Shown piece by piece: positions 55,025 to 63,475 of a DNA stretch of 64,000 nucleotides; the first letter of the stretch is position 1, and the number at the start of each line of letters is the position of its first letter. Source of the DNA: Alteromonas sp. LOR (GTDB lineage Bacteria > Pseudomonadota > Gammaproteobacteria > Enterobacterales > Alteromonadaceae); the NCBI RefSeq assembly GCF_000753865.1, contig NZ_JQFW01000010.1, positions 89,795-153,794 on the forward strand. The letters run 5' to 3'. Position numbers and translations under genes: made by a program. The notes under the pieces are model-generated. The model was not told the origin of the DNA. It ran no database searches and saw only the letters and a list, made by a program, of their open reading frames with translations.

Positions 55025-57886
55025 ATGCTCAGGCCTTCATTTTTTAAAGTAAGTAGCTGGCGACTTTTTACGTCCATATGCTTAATAACGTTGATGTTAT
55101 TTTCCTGCATGAGCAATGATAGATTGACCTCTAAGTTGGTTCAGCCAAAGCAGCTTTTGATAAGTGAAGGTTTTACCGCACCGGTTGGATTTTATGACGC
55201 TCAGCCTACATTTTCATGGAAGTTACCCGCCGATGCTACAGTAAAGTCACAGTCGCGATATCGAATAGTGGTAGCGACGTCGCCAGAACTATTACCTGAC
55301 AATCCAGACTTGTGGGATAGCAACGTCATAAATAGCAGCGCAACGAATTTTATCCCATACCAGGGGCTTGAGCTAAGCTCGCGTCAACATGTCTTCTGGC
55401 AGGTTAAATATTGGAACGAAGAGAGTATTGATTCCCACTGGAGCGAACCAGCATCGTTCGAACTCGGGTTGTTGTCTAATAATGACTGGAGCGGGAAGTG
55501 GATTGAAATAGAACAATCTGGCCCGCCTTTGCGAGACTCATTCGATACGCCTATCCATATTCCACAATATTTGCGAACGACGTTCACGGCAGATAAGAGT
55601 ATTAAATCGGCACGCTTGTATATTACTGCTAAAGGATTGTTCGAATCATTTATCAACGGCAACCGCGTTGGGACCGATGTACTGACACCCGGCTATACCC
55701 CATATCACAAACGTATCGAAACCCTTACTTACGACGTAACCAAACTGATTGCTTCTGGTGAAAATGCCATCGGTATTACACTCGCTGAAGGATGGTATGC
55801 AGGGCGTTTTGGCCCAAAACGTCATTGGCACAAAAAACAACATGTTACTCCAAAGGCGTTAGCGCAACTAGAGATTGAATATGTAGACGGTACGCGCAAA
55901 GTTGTAGTGACTAATAACAGTTGGCAAGCGACTCAGGAAGGTCCATTAAGACGATCGAGTTTGTACGATGGTGAAATATTTGATGCTAACTTTTTACTTG
56001 AAAGTGATAACGCTAGCTGGAATGAGCCCCAATATGAAACAGAAAACGCATCTGCAAAATGGCGCTCGGTACGCTCTTCACACATAGAGAGCGACGTTCT
56101 TCTTGAGCCCAAACGTCATTTTACATCCAAGAATAAGCAATTTTTAACGCCGGTATCTCTTCAGAGAATTGATGACAAGATTATATTTGATCTCGGGCAG
56201 AATATGGTGGGGGTTACGCGCGTTAACCTGCCAATGACCAAAGGGGAAACACTCCGGTTAAGATTCGCTGAAGGAATTAATAGCGACGGTAGCTTATATA
56301 CAAAAAATCTGGGAAGCGCTGCTCAGGAAGATAGCTATATTGCTGCAAAAAGCGGTGTTGTTGACTGGCAACCTCAATTCACCTTTCATGGCTTTCGCTT
56401 TGTTGAAGTAAGTGGCTTCGATGAAAAAGAAGCGCCTCAACTTGATTGGATAACAGGCATTGTTCAGTACACAGACTTTGAGTTAACAGGGCAATTTACC
56501 TCATCAGACCCCAAATTAAACCAGTTACAGTCGAATATTGAATGGGGACTCAAAGGAAACTTTTTGGATATTCCCACAGATTGTCCCCAACGCTCAGAGA
56601 GGTTGGGGTGGACTGGCGATGCGCTTGCCTTCGCGCCCACATCGCTATTTATTGCCGATAGCCATGCCTTTTGGAGTGCTTGGTTGCAATCTATTAGGGA
56701 AGAACAGTTTGAGGATCACGGTATTCCTGTCGTAGTACCTAACGAAGTAGGCGAGATAGTTCAGGCGGGTTGGTCAGACGCCGCAGTGACTATTCCATGG
56801 GATGTCTATTGGCGTACGGGGGATGAGCGCGTTCTTAGAGAAAACTACGCGATGATGAAGCGTTGGATCCTTTATCATCAAGGTGAGCTTGAAAATGGCA
56901 TAAGTAAAATGTCCACTGTAGGGGACTGGTTGCAACCTTATTCAACGCGCAAGGATTCGCGCCGAGGCGAAACTGACCATGGTCTTATTTCAACGGCTTT
57001 TTATGCTCGCTCTCTAGATATTGTTGCACGCACAGCTACGGTGCTGAAGGAAAGTGAAGACGCAACGTATTACGCTGCGTTATTTGAAGAAGCCAAAGCG
57101 AACTTCCAAGAAGCTTTCTTTGACCAACAAGGCAATATCAAACAAGGTCAACCCACGCAAACCTCCTATTTGCTGGCTATAGGCTTTGAGTTGCTTTCTG
57201 ATGAGGTTTTAGATGCTGCTAAAGCTCATCTGATGGAGCAATTTGAAATTGCCGGCGGGCACCTTAGAACGGGTTTTTTAGGTACACCTCTCATAGCGCC
57301 TGTGTTGGAAAAAATTGGCCGGCAAGATTTTGCATTAGCGCTCTTGTTCAAAGACTCTTACCCATCGTGGCTTTTCCCAGTGTCTCAGGGGGCTACAACG
57401 ATGTGGGAACGATGGGATGGATATACGCATGACAAAGGCTATGTTAAAAAAGCGGGTTCGTTAAATCACTACGCTTATGGTGCTATTGGCCAGTGGATGT
57501 ACGATAGGTTAGCAGGTATATCTCCACTAAGCGCTGGTTATAAAAAAGTTCGAATTGCTCCTATTGTGACGACCCATTTGTCACACGCCGGTGCAACTTA
57601 TCAATCACCTCATGGCGAAATTAAGTCTTATTGGTTTTTGAGCCAAGATGAGCTGCGCATGGAAATAACAATACCGCCCAATGTCACTGCTTCAATTGAA
57701 GTGCCGTCGGTTGTCCACGTTAAAAAAATTGTGGGAACTGCAAGTGAAATAAAGAAACTGAATGGAGTGGTGATGGTAAATGGTTCAGCACTTAACGCCG
57801 AACCAACAAATGGTGTGCAAATTAGTCAACCCTTTGAGTTGCCGTCTGGGCACTACGTTATAAGAGTAAGTGAAAACAATGAATAA
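55025..57886 (+). CDS. Alpha-L-rhamnosidase, GH78, lipoprotein (second copy)
   Basis: About 953 residues. The start is the ATG at 55025, preceded by GAGAGTAAG; a TTG five codons earlier is not needed. The lipoprotein signal ends in LFSC. The order follows the GH78 at 26 kb: EGFTAPVGFYDAQPTFSW, LTPGYTPYHKRIETLTYDV, the catalytic block LDIPTDCPQRSERLGWTGDA near 515-534, ATTMWERWDGY and SLNHYAYGAIGQWMY. One acidic position in the catalytic block differs (QRSER against QRDER in the first copy). It removes terminal alpha-L-rhamnose from ulvan oligosaccharides. The stop overlaps the start of the next gene, so the two are translationally coupled. Confidence 0.9.
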   Translation: MLRPSFFKVSSWRLFTSICLITLMLFSCMSNDRLTSKLVQPKQLLISEGFTAPVGFYDAQPTFSWKLPADATVKSQSRYRIVVATSPELLPDNPDLWDSNVINSSATNFIPYQGLELSSRQHVFWQVKYWNEESIDSHWSEPASFELGLLSNNDWSGKWIEIEQSGPPLRDSFDTPIHIPQYLRTTFTADKSIKSARLYITAKGLFESFINGNRVGTDVLTPGYTPYHKRIETLTYDVTKLIASGENAIGITLAEGWYAGRFGPKRHWHKKQHVTPKALAQLEIEYVDGTRKVVVTNNSWQATQEGPLRRSSLYDGEIFDANFLLESDNASWNEPQYETENASAKWRSVRSSHIESDVLLEPKRHFTSKNKQFLTPVSLQRIDDKIIFDLGQNMVGVTRVNLPMTKGETLRLRFAEGINSDGSLYTKNLGSAAQEDSYIAAKSGVVDWQPQFTFHGFRFVEVSGFDEKEAPQLDWITGIVQYTDFELTGQFTSSDPKLNQLQSNIEWGLKGNFLDIPTDCPQRSERLGWTGDALAFAPTSLFIADSHAFWSAWLQSIREEQFEDHGIPVVVPNEVGEIVQAGWSDAAVTIPWDVYWRTGDERVLRENYAMMKRWILYHQGELENGISKMSTVGDWLQPYSTRKDSRRGETDHGLISTAFYARSLDIVARTATVLKESEDATYYAALFEEAKANFQEAFFDQQGNIKQGQPTQTSYLLAIGFELLSDEVLDAAKAHLMEQFEIAGGHLRTGFLGTPLIAPVLEKIGRQDFALALLFKDSYPSWLFPVSQGATTMWERWDGYTHDKGYVKKAGSLNHYAYGAIGQWMYDRLAGISPLSAGYKKVRIAPIVTTHLSHAGATYQSPHGEIKSYWFLSQDELRMEITIPPNVTASIEVPSVVHVKKIVGTASEIKKLNGVVMVNGSALNAEPTNGVQISQPFELPSGHYVIRVSENNE

Positions 57887-59123
57887 CCCGCATTATTTGC
57901 TTAAAAGTGTCGCTTTCTTTTTTGCTATTTCTTTACTTGGCTTTGTTATCGCTTCTGAGAGAAAAGATGCAAACGAACCACTCATCTACTTGAACGAAGA
58001 GAGGTTGCTTATATCAAAGCAGAGACTCTCAGAGGGACAAGAGCCGTATCAAGATGCGTACGAAAAAGTGCTTAGCATCGCTAATGAAGCATTAGAAAAA
58101 CCGGTAGACCCTGTAACGAACAAAACGATGTTGCCAGCGAGTGGTGACATCCATGATTATCATACGTTGGGCTCATACTACTGGCCAGATGAAACTAAAG
58201 AAGACGGCTTGCCCTGGATATATAAAGATGGACAGTTCAACCCTATTTCTAACGGGCCAGAGACTGATTGGCTTAGAAGAAAGGCAATGTTTGACTCGTT
58301 AGAAGTACTTACTCTTGCCTTCTATTTCTCTGAAAATGCTGTTTACTTGGAAAAGGCAAAAGACATTGTTGAAACATGGTTCATAAATAACGATACAAAA
58401 ATGAACCCAAACGTGGACTACGGAAAGGCAATTCCAGGTAAGACAGGGGGCACCAACTTTTCTATCATCGACTGGACTGATATTGGCAAAGTAGCCACGG
58501 TGGCGCAGTTGTTAAAACGCACTGGGCTTTGGCAGGAGATAGAAGCATCAAAAATGCGGTTGTGGTTTGAGGAATACTACGTATGGCTGACAACAAGTGA
58601 TTTCGGAAAGTTAGAAGAAACAAGAAAAAACAACCACGGAACAAACTACGATTATCAAGCGATAGGTTTAATGCTCTATTTAGGCAAGAAGAGTGATGCT
58701 ATAGAGAAATTAAATGCCGTTAAAACAACACGGATCGCAGCGCAAATAGAACCAGATGGAAGTCAGCCGTTGGAATTGGCGAGAACCAAATCGGTTAACT
58801 ACAGCGTTAACAATCTTTGGGCTTTAGCGCGAATTACTGATTTAGGTCGTCGCCATACACCTGTAAATCTATTGCAGTTTGAAAGCCAAACCGGTGCGAG
58901 CATTAAGACTGCAATAAGCTTTTTAGTACCATACATTTTGGGTGAAAATAAGTGGAAGTGGAAGCAGATTTCAGGAGGCGGTGCAGAAAACCAACTACAA
59001 AACCTTGCAGCGCCGAAAATAAACCAAATGGCGTTATTGCTGGGTGAAAAACCTCCATTCGATAATGTTTCTGTGTACGAAAAGTTATCCGCGGCAGATG
59101 TACTGACGTATGCGCCCTATTAA
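57879..59123 (+). CDS. Alginate_lyase-fold protein, PL38-like candidate
   Basis: About 414 residues with a signal peptide (ending FVIAS). The ATG at 57879 is preferred over a GTG at 57870; either overlaps the GH78 gene. The chain is an (alpha/alpha) toroid of the alginate_lyase Pfam type: LPASGDIHDYHTLGSYYWPD, DWLRRKAMFDSLEVLTLAFYF, NNHGTNYDYQAIGLMLYLG and LDG-type DGSQPLELARTKSVNYSVNNLWAL. The NNHGTNYD block carries the asparagine and histidine used by lyases of this fold. PL38 members include glucuronan lyases, which would fit a glucuronate-containing polymer such as ulvan. The specificity is inferred. It is the last CAZyme gene of the locus. Confidence 0.75.
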   Translation: MNNPHYLLKSVAFFFAISLLGFVIASERKDANEPLIYLNEERLLISKQRLSEGQEPYQDAYEKVLSIANEALEKPVDPVTNKTMLPASGDIHDYHTLGSYYWPDETKEDGLPWIYKDGQFNPISNGPETDWLRRKAMFDSLEVLTLAFYFSENAVYLEKAKDIVETWFINNDTKMNPNVDYGKAIPGKTGGTNFSIIDWTDIGKVATVAQLLKRTGLWQEIEASKMRLWFEEYYVWLTTSDFGKLEETRKNNHGTNYDYQAIGLMLYLGKKSDAIEKLNAVKTTRIAAQIEPDGSQPLELARTKSVNYSVNNLWALARITDLGRRHTPVNLLQFESQTGASIKTAISFLVPYILGENKWKWKQISGGGAENQLQNLAAPKINQMALLLGEKPPFDNVSVYEKLSAADVLTYAPY

Positions 59124-59173
59124 TTACCAGATTTAACCAACCAAGTTATCCACTTTAGAAAGGAAGCATTGTT

Positions 59174-60634
59174 ATGTGCCTCAAGAAATGTTTTGCGGTA
59201 ATGCTCGTTGCATTTTTATCTCACAGTAGTTATGCAGTAAATGTTCTTAAAGCCAATACAGAGTTTAAAAAAGGGAATCATAAGCAAGCATTTTCTCTTT
59301 ATGAAGAGGGCGCCAAATTAGGTAATGCACATGCGCAGTATCAACTTGGCGTGATGTACTCGAAAGGGCTTGGGGTTGAGTCTAGTGCAGTATCATCTAT
59401 GATCTATTTATCGTTGGCAGCAGAGCAGCGTTACCATAATGCGCAAAGCATAATTGAAAAATTGCGCTCGTCATTAAATGAACAGGATCTTTCGCTTCTC
59501 ACTAAGGCGATAGAGGAGCAACGAACTATTCACAAAAAGTTTCAGCAACAGCTCTTACCCGAGGTTAATCAAAATACAATTAGCCAAGAAGTTACTTTTG
59601 GCGATAAGACCTTGCTTGAGCAAAAAATTTACTTCGAAGAACTCAGTGAGTTCCAAAATTTCGGTGACGAGCTCCAAAATTCTGTTAGCGGTTTTGATGA
59701 TGAAGGTGGCGGGGAGTCATTGGATGTCGCGATAGTGGTTAACAACCCGGGCTTTTTAGTTGTAGAGAACGATGTTGCAAGTGACGGTTCGGTTAGGTAC
59801 GTGCGCGAAATTCAAAAATCTGGGAACACTAGACGTTTTCTTGATGCATATAAGCTATTTCCATTGGGACAACCTGAAATAGATAACAAGTCTACAGAAT
59901 TTGTACATCGCGCCTACATGGGGGCGGCAATCGATGACCAGTTTTATTTAAACAAAAACTTGCCACGATTGTATAGAGAAAATCGCCGTGTTCTGCGAGC
60001 GGCCAAAGACAATCCAACACTAGAATCATTGTATCAATATGCAATGGCGATGATTATCTTCCCTTGGATGGAAAGTGAAGACAACGAAGCGGAAACTTTG
60101 CTCAAGCAGCTTGCTGAAAAAGGGCACCCAGGGGCCATGTACGAATATGGTTTTCAGCTGTATATGCACCAAAAGGACATACCGGAAGCGGTTAAATGGA
60201 TAGTGCAGGCTAGCAAGTATGGACTCTCAAGAGCAGAGTATCGATTGGGCAAACTGTTGCTTACAAGCCCTTGGGTTATTAACGACGAGAAAAAAGCACT
60301 TTTCTGGTTTGCTTCTGCCGCGGAGAAGGGGGATGACGCTGCAGCCTTGCATGTAGCAAAAGTAAAGCTTACCGCTGATGATGAATCGTTAATTGATGTG
60401 CCTGGTGCAATACAGTATTTAGATACTATCGCCAGCGCTCAAAATCTCAACCCCGAATACCAATACCTGCTTTCGATATCTTACAGACTTCGAAAAGAGC
60501 GAGACTTTAAGAAGTCGGTTGAGCTATTAGAGAAAGCTATCTCAATGGGAATGCGTACCAACTGGGACACTTCTGAGTGGCAGGCATTGTTGGCTAAATT
60601 GCTGCAAGGCAACATCTCGGTAACAGACTTATAA
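59174..60634 (+). CDS. Exported Sel1/TPR-repeat protein
   Basis: 486 residues with a signal peptide (about 1-21, ending SYA). Sel1-type helical repeats are clear at about 28-90 (FKKGNHKQAFSLYEEGAKLGNAHAQYQLGVMYSKGLGV) and again at about 287-410 (YEYGFQLYMHQKDIPEAVKWIVQASKYG, AEYRLGKLLL, ALFWFASAAEKGDDAAALHVA). An acidic stretch of about 150 residues between them has no motif I know. Sel1 repeats usually mediate protein contacts in the periplasm. It follows the PL38-like gene by 50 bases but has no evident tie to ulvan; it may simply be the gene at the border of the locus. Confidence 0.75.
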   Translation: MCLKKCFAVMLVAFLSHSSYAVNVLKANTEFKKGNHKQAFSLYEEGAKLGNAHAQYQLGVMYSKGLGVESSAVSSMIYLSLAAEQRYHNAQSIIEKLRSSLNEQDLSLLTKAIEEQRTIHKKFQQQLLPEVNQNTISQEVTFGDKTLLEQKIYFEELSEFQNFGDELQNSVSGFDDEGGGESLDVAIVVNNPGFLVVENDVASDGSVRYVREIQKSGNTRRFLDAYKLFPLGQPEIDNKSTEFVHRAYMGAAIDDQFYLNKNLPRLYRENRRVLRAAKDNPTLESLYQYAMAMIIFPWMESEDNEAETLLKQLAEKGHPGAMYEYGFQLYMHQKDIPEAVKWIVQASKYGLSRAEYRLGKLLLTSPWVINDEKKALFWFASAAEKGDDAAALHVAKVKLTADDESLIDVPGAIQYLDTIASAQNLNPEYQYLLSISYRLRKERDFKKSVELLEKAISMGMRTNWDTSEWQALLAKLLQGNISVTDL

Positions 60635-61158
60635 GGTCAGTACGAACGTTCCTCAAAACATAACAAGCAGTGGTGGATGAGTTGACGGTTACTACTGGGG
60701 AAAGCATATGAGCAACGTTAAGTCCAAGCGGCACATACGTAGTGCGTATCGGCATGGAAAAAAGAAAAAGTATGAATAGCCTATATTCCGACCGGCGAGC
60801 AGCGTAAAGCGCGATCAACGTTTTTTCGAAATAATTACTCCACGCAAGTGGTGGATGTGTTCTCTTTCGAGCGTTAATCGGACGATTTTCGGATTAGCTA
60901 TAGTAGTCCGGTCTAGACAAACAGCAGACCTTCAGAGTTTAGGTTTTTAACTTCCCAATTGTGCCAGCATGCGCTCAGGGTTTAAATGCTTGCTGTGTGC
61001 AATAAGCAGACATTGGTTTTTTCGTTTTACTAATCTGAAATGAGTAGAGTAAGTCTGCAATAAATTGAGTAGGTGCTTTTGGTGCCAAAGCGGTCAATAG
61101 TGTTAATACACCATCAAAATAAACGACTCAAAGGACTTACTACACCATTAGCGCCTTG
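60635..61158. other. Gap between the Sel1-repeat gene and the integron integrase
   Basis: About 520 bases with no large ORF. It holds one very short candidate gene (60708-60779), and the leftover coding tail of the integrase at 61114-61158. No attC-like hairpin was seen on this side of the integrase. Confidence 0.5.
60708..60779 (+). CDS. Candidate very small basic protein
   Basis: A 23-residue ORF starting MSNVKSKRHIRSAYRHGK and ending KKKYE, preceded by GGGGAA at a good ribosome distance. It is strongly basic. I do not recognise it, and an ORF of this size can occur by chance. Confidence 0.25.
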   Translation: MSNVKSKRHIRSAYRHGKKKKYE

Positions 61159-62073
61159 CTAAAGAACATGAGTATATATTTGAGTGGTTTTTACATCAGA
61201 ATGTCCCAGTTGGGCCTGAACCGTCCGGATATCTGCGCCAGACTGTAGTAAGTGGGTAGCAAATGAGTGCCTTAAAGTATGAGGCGTGATTGGTTTCGTC
61301 AAACCCGACATCAATACCGCTTTACGGACGCAAGTAGGATGAAAATGATGCCTTCTTATCTCACCAGTTTCTGGGTCTGCGCTAAGTTTATGAGAGGGAA
61401 ACAGGAACTGCCAAGCAAGCGACTTGTTCGCTGAAGGGTACTTTTTAGCAAGTGCATGAGGCATCCAAACACCGGCGTATTGCTCATTCTGAATATCGAG
61501 CCTTAAATATTCATCAACCTGCGCGATTTGATTTCTAAGTAATGGAATTAGCTCCATTGCCAAAGTAATGACTCGGTGTTTTTGGCCTTTACCATTCCAG
61601 ACCCTTAAACACTTGTAATCGAAATCGATATCTTGCACGCGCAGTTGCACGGCTTCCATGCTCCTTAGGCCACTGCCATACATCAAGCCAGTAATAAGAT
61701 AGTAACGTTTATCCAATCTTGACATAAGCAGCTTCACTTCATCTTGCGTCATAACAATGGGTAGTTTGGGTTGGCGTTTACTTCTGGCAAAATTCAAATT
61801 CAGAGACAGTTCATTCTTGATAATGTGCTTATAAAGAAACGATATCGAGTTTAATGCGGTGGCTTGCGTGCGCGGTGACACATTTGCATTCAACGCCAAA
61901 TGTTCAAGGTATTGTTCAACTTCATTATCACCCATCGATGAAGGGTGACGTTTCCCATGAAAATGAATAAATGCTGAAATCCATTTTAAATAAGTAGAGA
62001 CAGTCCTTGGAGAATACTGCCTTAGCAACATGTACTCAGTGATGTGATTTAAGAGAGGAGACTTTGTTTTCAT
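61159..62073 (-). CDS. intI: Integron integrase, C-terminally truncated by an amber codon
   Basis: 304 residues of a tyrosine recombinase. The catalytic set is Arg137 (GSGLRSME), a lysine near 162-165 (GKGQKHRV), His265 and Arg268 (HTLRHSF), His291 and Tyr300. The extra segment unique to integron integrases is at about 201-226 (VWMPHALAKKYPSANKS then WQFLFPS). The enzyme recombines attI and attC sites to insert or move cassettes. It is divergent from the cassette array, the standard layout. The frame stops at TAG four residues after Tyr300, but the codons after it (61117-61158) still read QGANGVVSPLSRLF, a recognisable integron-integrase tail, before TGA. The loss of about 15 residues may weaken the enzyme. 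A LexA-like box precedes the start. Confidence 0.9.
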   Translation of the reverse strand: MKTKSPLLNHITEYMLLRQYSPRTVSTYLKWISAFIHFHGKRHPSSMGDNEVEQYLEHLALNANVSPRTQATALNSISFLYKHIIKNELSLNLNFARSKRQPKLPIVMTQDEVKLLMSRLDKRYYLITGLMYGSGLRSMEAVQLRVQDIDFDYKCLRVWNGKGQKHRVITLAMELIPLLRNQIAQVDEYLRLDIQNEQYAGVWMPHALAKKYPSANKSLAWQFLFPSHKLSADPETGEIRRHHFHPTCVRKAVLMSGLTKPITPHTLRHSFATHLLQSGADIRTVQAQLGHSDVKTTQIYTHVL

Positions 62074-62087
62074 GATTTTCTATTTGT

Positions 62088-62103
62088 GTGTATAAATATA
62101 CAG
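62088..62103 (-). promoter_or_regulatory. LexA-like SOS box upstream of intI
   Basis: The reverse strand reads CTGTATATTTATACAC, matching the gammaproteobacterial CTGT-N8-ACAG box except for the last base, with the usual AT-rich centre. It lies 15 bases before the integrase start, overlapping its expected promoter. SOS control of integron integrases is established in Vibrio and class 1 integrons. Confidence 0.6.
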
Positions 62104-62298
62104 TTATAGAAGCCTTTCCCCTATATTCAAGAAAACGACCCAATCGCGCGTTTGCATCCTAAAATTAAATAGCTTTTTTTTCTTGCAGCCATTGTCTGCA
62201 TCGGCTTTCATAAACTTGTTAATCATGGCAATATGGATAAAAATGAGCGGCAGTTCGGTAGAAAAACGCGCAATTTGCGCCTTATTAAATTGTTATAT
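62104..62298 (+). other. Putative attI site region
   Basis: The non-coding stretch between intI and the first cassette. The crossover is placed between G62292 and T62293 because the following bases, TTATATGC, are the start of cassette 1: GTTATAT at 62292-62298 is the reverse complement of ATATAAC at 62538-62544. Upstream, AAAACGCGCAATTTGCGCC holds a palindrome (GCGCAATTTGCGC) that could be an integrase-binding site. A cassette promoter was not identified. Confidence 0.6.
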
Positions 62299-62313
62299 GC
62301 AAAAGGAAATAGC

Positions 62314-62529
62314 ATGAAGTATCTATCAATTCTGTCTATGTTGCTCTTATCAGGCTGCTCTTCTCAAAGCTTTAAGGATAAAGCCACCGATCAAATCTTT
62401 GAGCAAGTTACAGGTAAGGAATATTCGCGTAATGCTGCTCAATGTTCTTCCGTTAAAAGGCAATGCACTGATGGACAATATGAAGAGTGGACTCAAGAAA
62501 ACGGTCAAAAAGCATGTGCATGTAATTAG
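62314..62529 (+). CDS. Cassette 1: small lipoprotein, unknown function
   Basis: 71 residues beginning MKYLSILSMLLLSGCSSQ, a short lipoprotein signal with the lipid cysteine at 15. The ATG at 62314 is chosen because AAAGGA lies 6 bases upstream and it lies inside the cassette; an in-frame ATG at 62233 would start within attI. The mature part has four more cysteines in its C-terminal half (QCSSVKRQC and KACACN), suggesting two disulfides. I know no family. As the first cassette it is closest to any attI promoter and should be the best expressed. Confidence 0.75.
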   Translation: MKYLSILSMLLLSGCSSQSFKDKATDQIFEQVTGKEYSRNAAQCSSVKRQCTDGQYEEWTQENGQKACACN

Positions 62530-62537
62530 TTAATTGC

Positions 62538-62646
62538 ATATAACAAAAAAATTAAGTCACTCGCTCACGCTCGCTGGGACGCAAACACGCAGGGCGGCTT
62601 CGCCATTATGCCCTGCGTGCCTGCGCCCCTTATTTAAAAGTTAGGG
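62538..62646 (+). repeat. attC site 1
   Basis: Bounded by ATATAAC (62538-62544) and GTTAGGG (62640-62646), with the crossover after G62640. The interior forms a long imperfect hairpin: GGGACGCAAACACGCAGGGC pairs with GCCCTGCGTGCCTGCGCCCC around a GGCTTCGCCATTAT loop. It is strongly similar to attC site 2. Confidence 0.85.
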
Positions 62647-62669
62647 TAACCGGAAAAAGGAATTTTCAG

Positions 62670-63050
62670 ATGAAGTATCTAGTTTTATTTTTTCTTTGTA
62701 GCTTTGCGGTCAATGCAGAAGACGGCTTATTTGCAAGATTTGTTTTTGACAAGCAGGAAATTGGCTCAAACTCGCTGCAAAGTTATAACACAGGTGTACT
62801 TGCGGACTTTAATTCCTCAAACACTCTAAAAATCTCAAATCTATATCAGATTGCGATAACCAATAGAGTCATAGAAGATGGTAAGGTAAATATATACTTT
62901 TCACTTAAAGATACGTCTACTGGCAAGCCATACAACGTTGGAGCTGATGCTAGAGACTTCATAATTGGGCAACAAGAATCCTTTGAGTTTAACAGCAATG
63001 GGTATATTTATACCGTTAGCATCGATACATCTTTCGGCAAGTTACCCTAA
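62670..63050 (+). CDS. Cassette 2: exported protein, unknown function
   Basis: 126 residues with a signal peptide (MKYLVLFFLCSFAVNA). The mature part is beta-rich and acidic to neutral, with no motif I recognise. AAGGA lies 8 bases before the ATG. Its stop codon lies within the first core of the attC site (CCCTAAC), so gene and attC overlap, as is common in compact cassettes. The cassette starts at T62641 and ends at G63147. Confidence 0.75.
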   Translation: MKYLVLFFLCSFAVNAEDGLFARFVFDKQEIGSNSLQSYNTGVLADFNSSNTLKISNLYQIAITNRVIEDGKVNIYFSLKDTSTGKPYNVGADARDFIIGQQESFEFNSNGYIYTVSIDTSFGKLP

Positions 63051-63153
63051 CAAAAAAATTAAGTCGCCTGCTAACGCAGGCTGGGACGCAAACACGCAGG
63101 GCAGCTTCGCTATTATGCCCTACGCGTCTGCGCCCCTTATTTAAAAGTTATGT
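63045..63153 (+). repeat. attC site 2
   Basis: Bounded by CCCTAAC (63045-63051) and GTTATGT (63147-63153), with the crossover after G63147. The first core with its flank, TTACCCTAAC, is the exact reverse complement of the cassette start GTTAGGGTAA at 62640, which confirms the cassette limits. The hairpin arms are as in attC 1, and 5' AACAAAAAAATTAAGTC is identical. Confidence 0.85.
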
Positions 63154-63169
63154 GCTAAAGGAATAGAAC

Positions 63170-63475
63170 ATTAGATTTTTTCTTCTATTGGTATTTGTAT
63201 TGACTTTTTTGGCCTCACCGGATGCTTTAGCCGTTCGTAATGGTTGTGTTGGTGAATGCCAAGAATTATTTAGGGATATTTCTTTTGGCAGCCCACTAAT
63301 AGGGTTGTTTTATTTAATTAGCCCAGTATTTGGTTTAGTCCTGTTTTTGGGTAAGAAAGCCAACACTCGACAATCTAAACAAGATGTAAACACGGGGAAG
63401 TTAGGGGCAATATTTTATACGTTGGCAGGAGCTGCCTTTTTGCTAATTTTGGTGGTTGAATATGCACGCACATAA
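63170..63475 (+). CDS. Cassette 3: small exported/membrane protein, probable ATT start
   Basis: About 101 residues. The frame has no ATG. Starting at ATT (63170) gives RFFLLLVFVLTFLASPDALA, a complete signal peptide, with AAAGGA ending 7 bases upstream, the same spacing seen for the other cassettes. A TTG at 63188 would lose half the signal and has no ribosome site. The mature part has a CVGEC motif, a hydrophobic segment (LIGLFYLISPVFGLVLFLG) and a second one at the C-terminus (AIFYTLAGAAFLLILVVEYA). I know no family. The stop overlaps the first attC core. Confidence 0.65.
   Translation: MRFFLLLVFVLTFLASPDALAVRNGCVGECQELFRDISFGSPLIGLFYLISPVFGLVLFLGKKANTRQSKQDVNTGKLGAIFYTLAGAAFLLILVVEYART

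Noticed and set aside
62233..62313. Upstream in-frame extension of the cassette 1 protein
   Set aside because: The extra 27 codons lie in attI, before the crossover point, and remove the lipoprotein signal from the N-terminus. The ATG at 62314 has the ribosome site.
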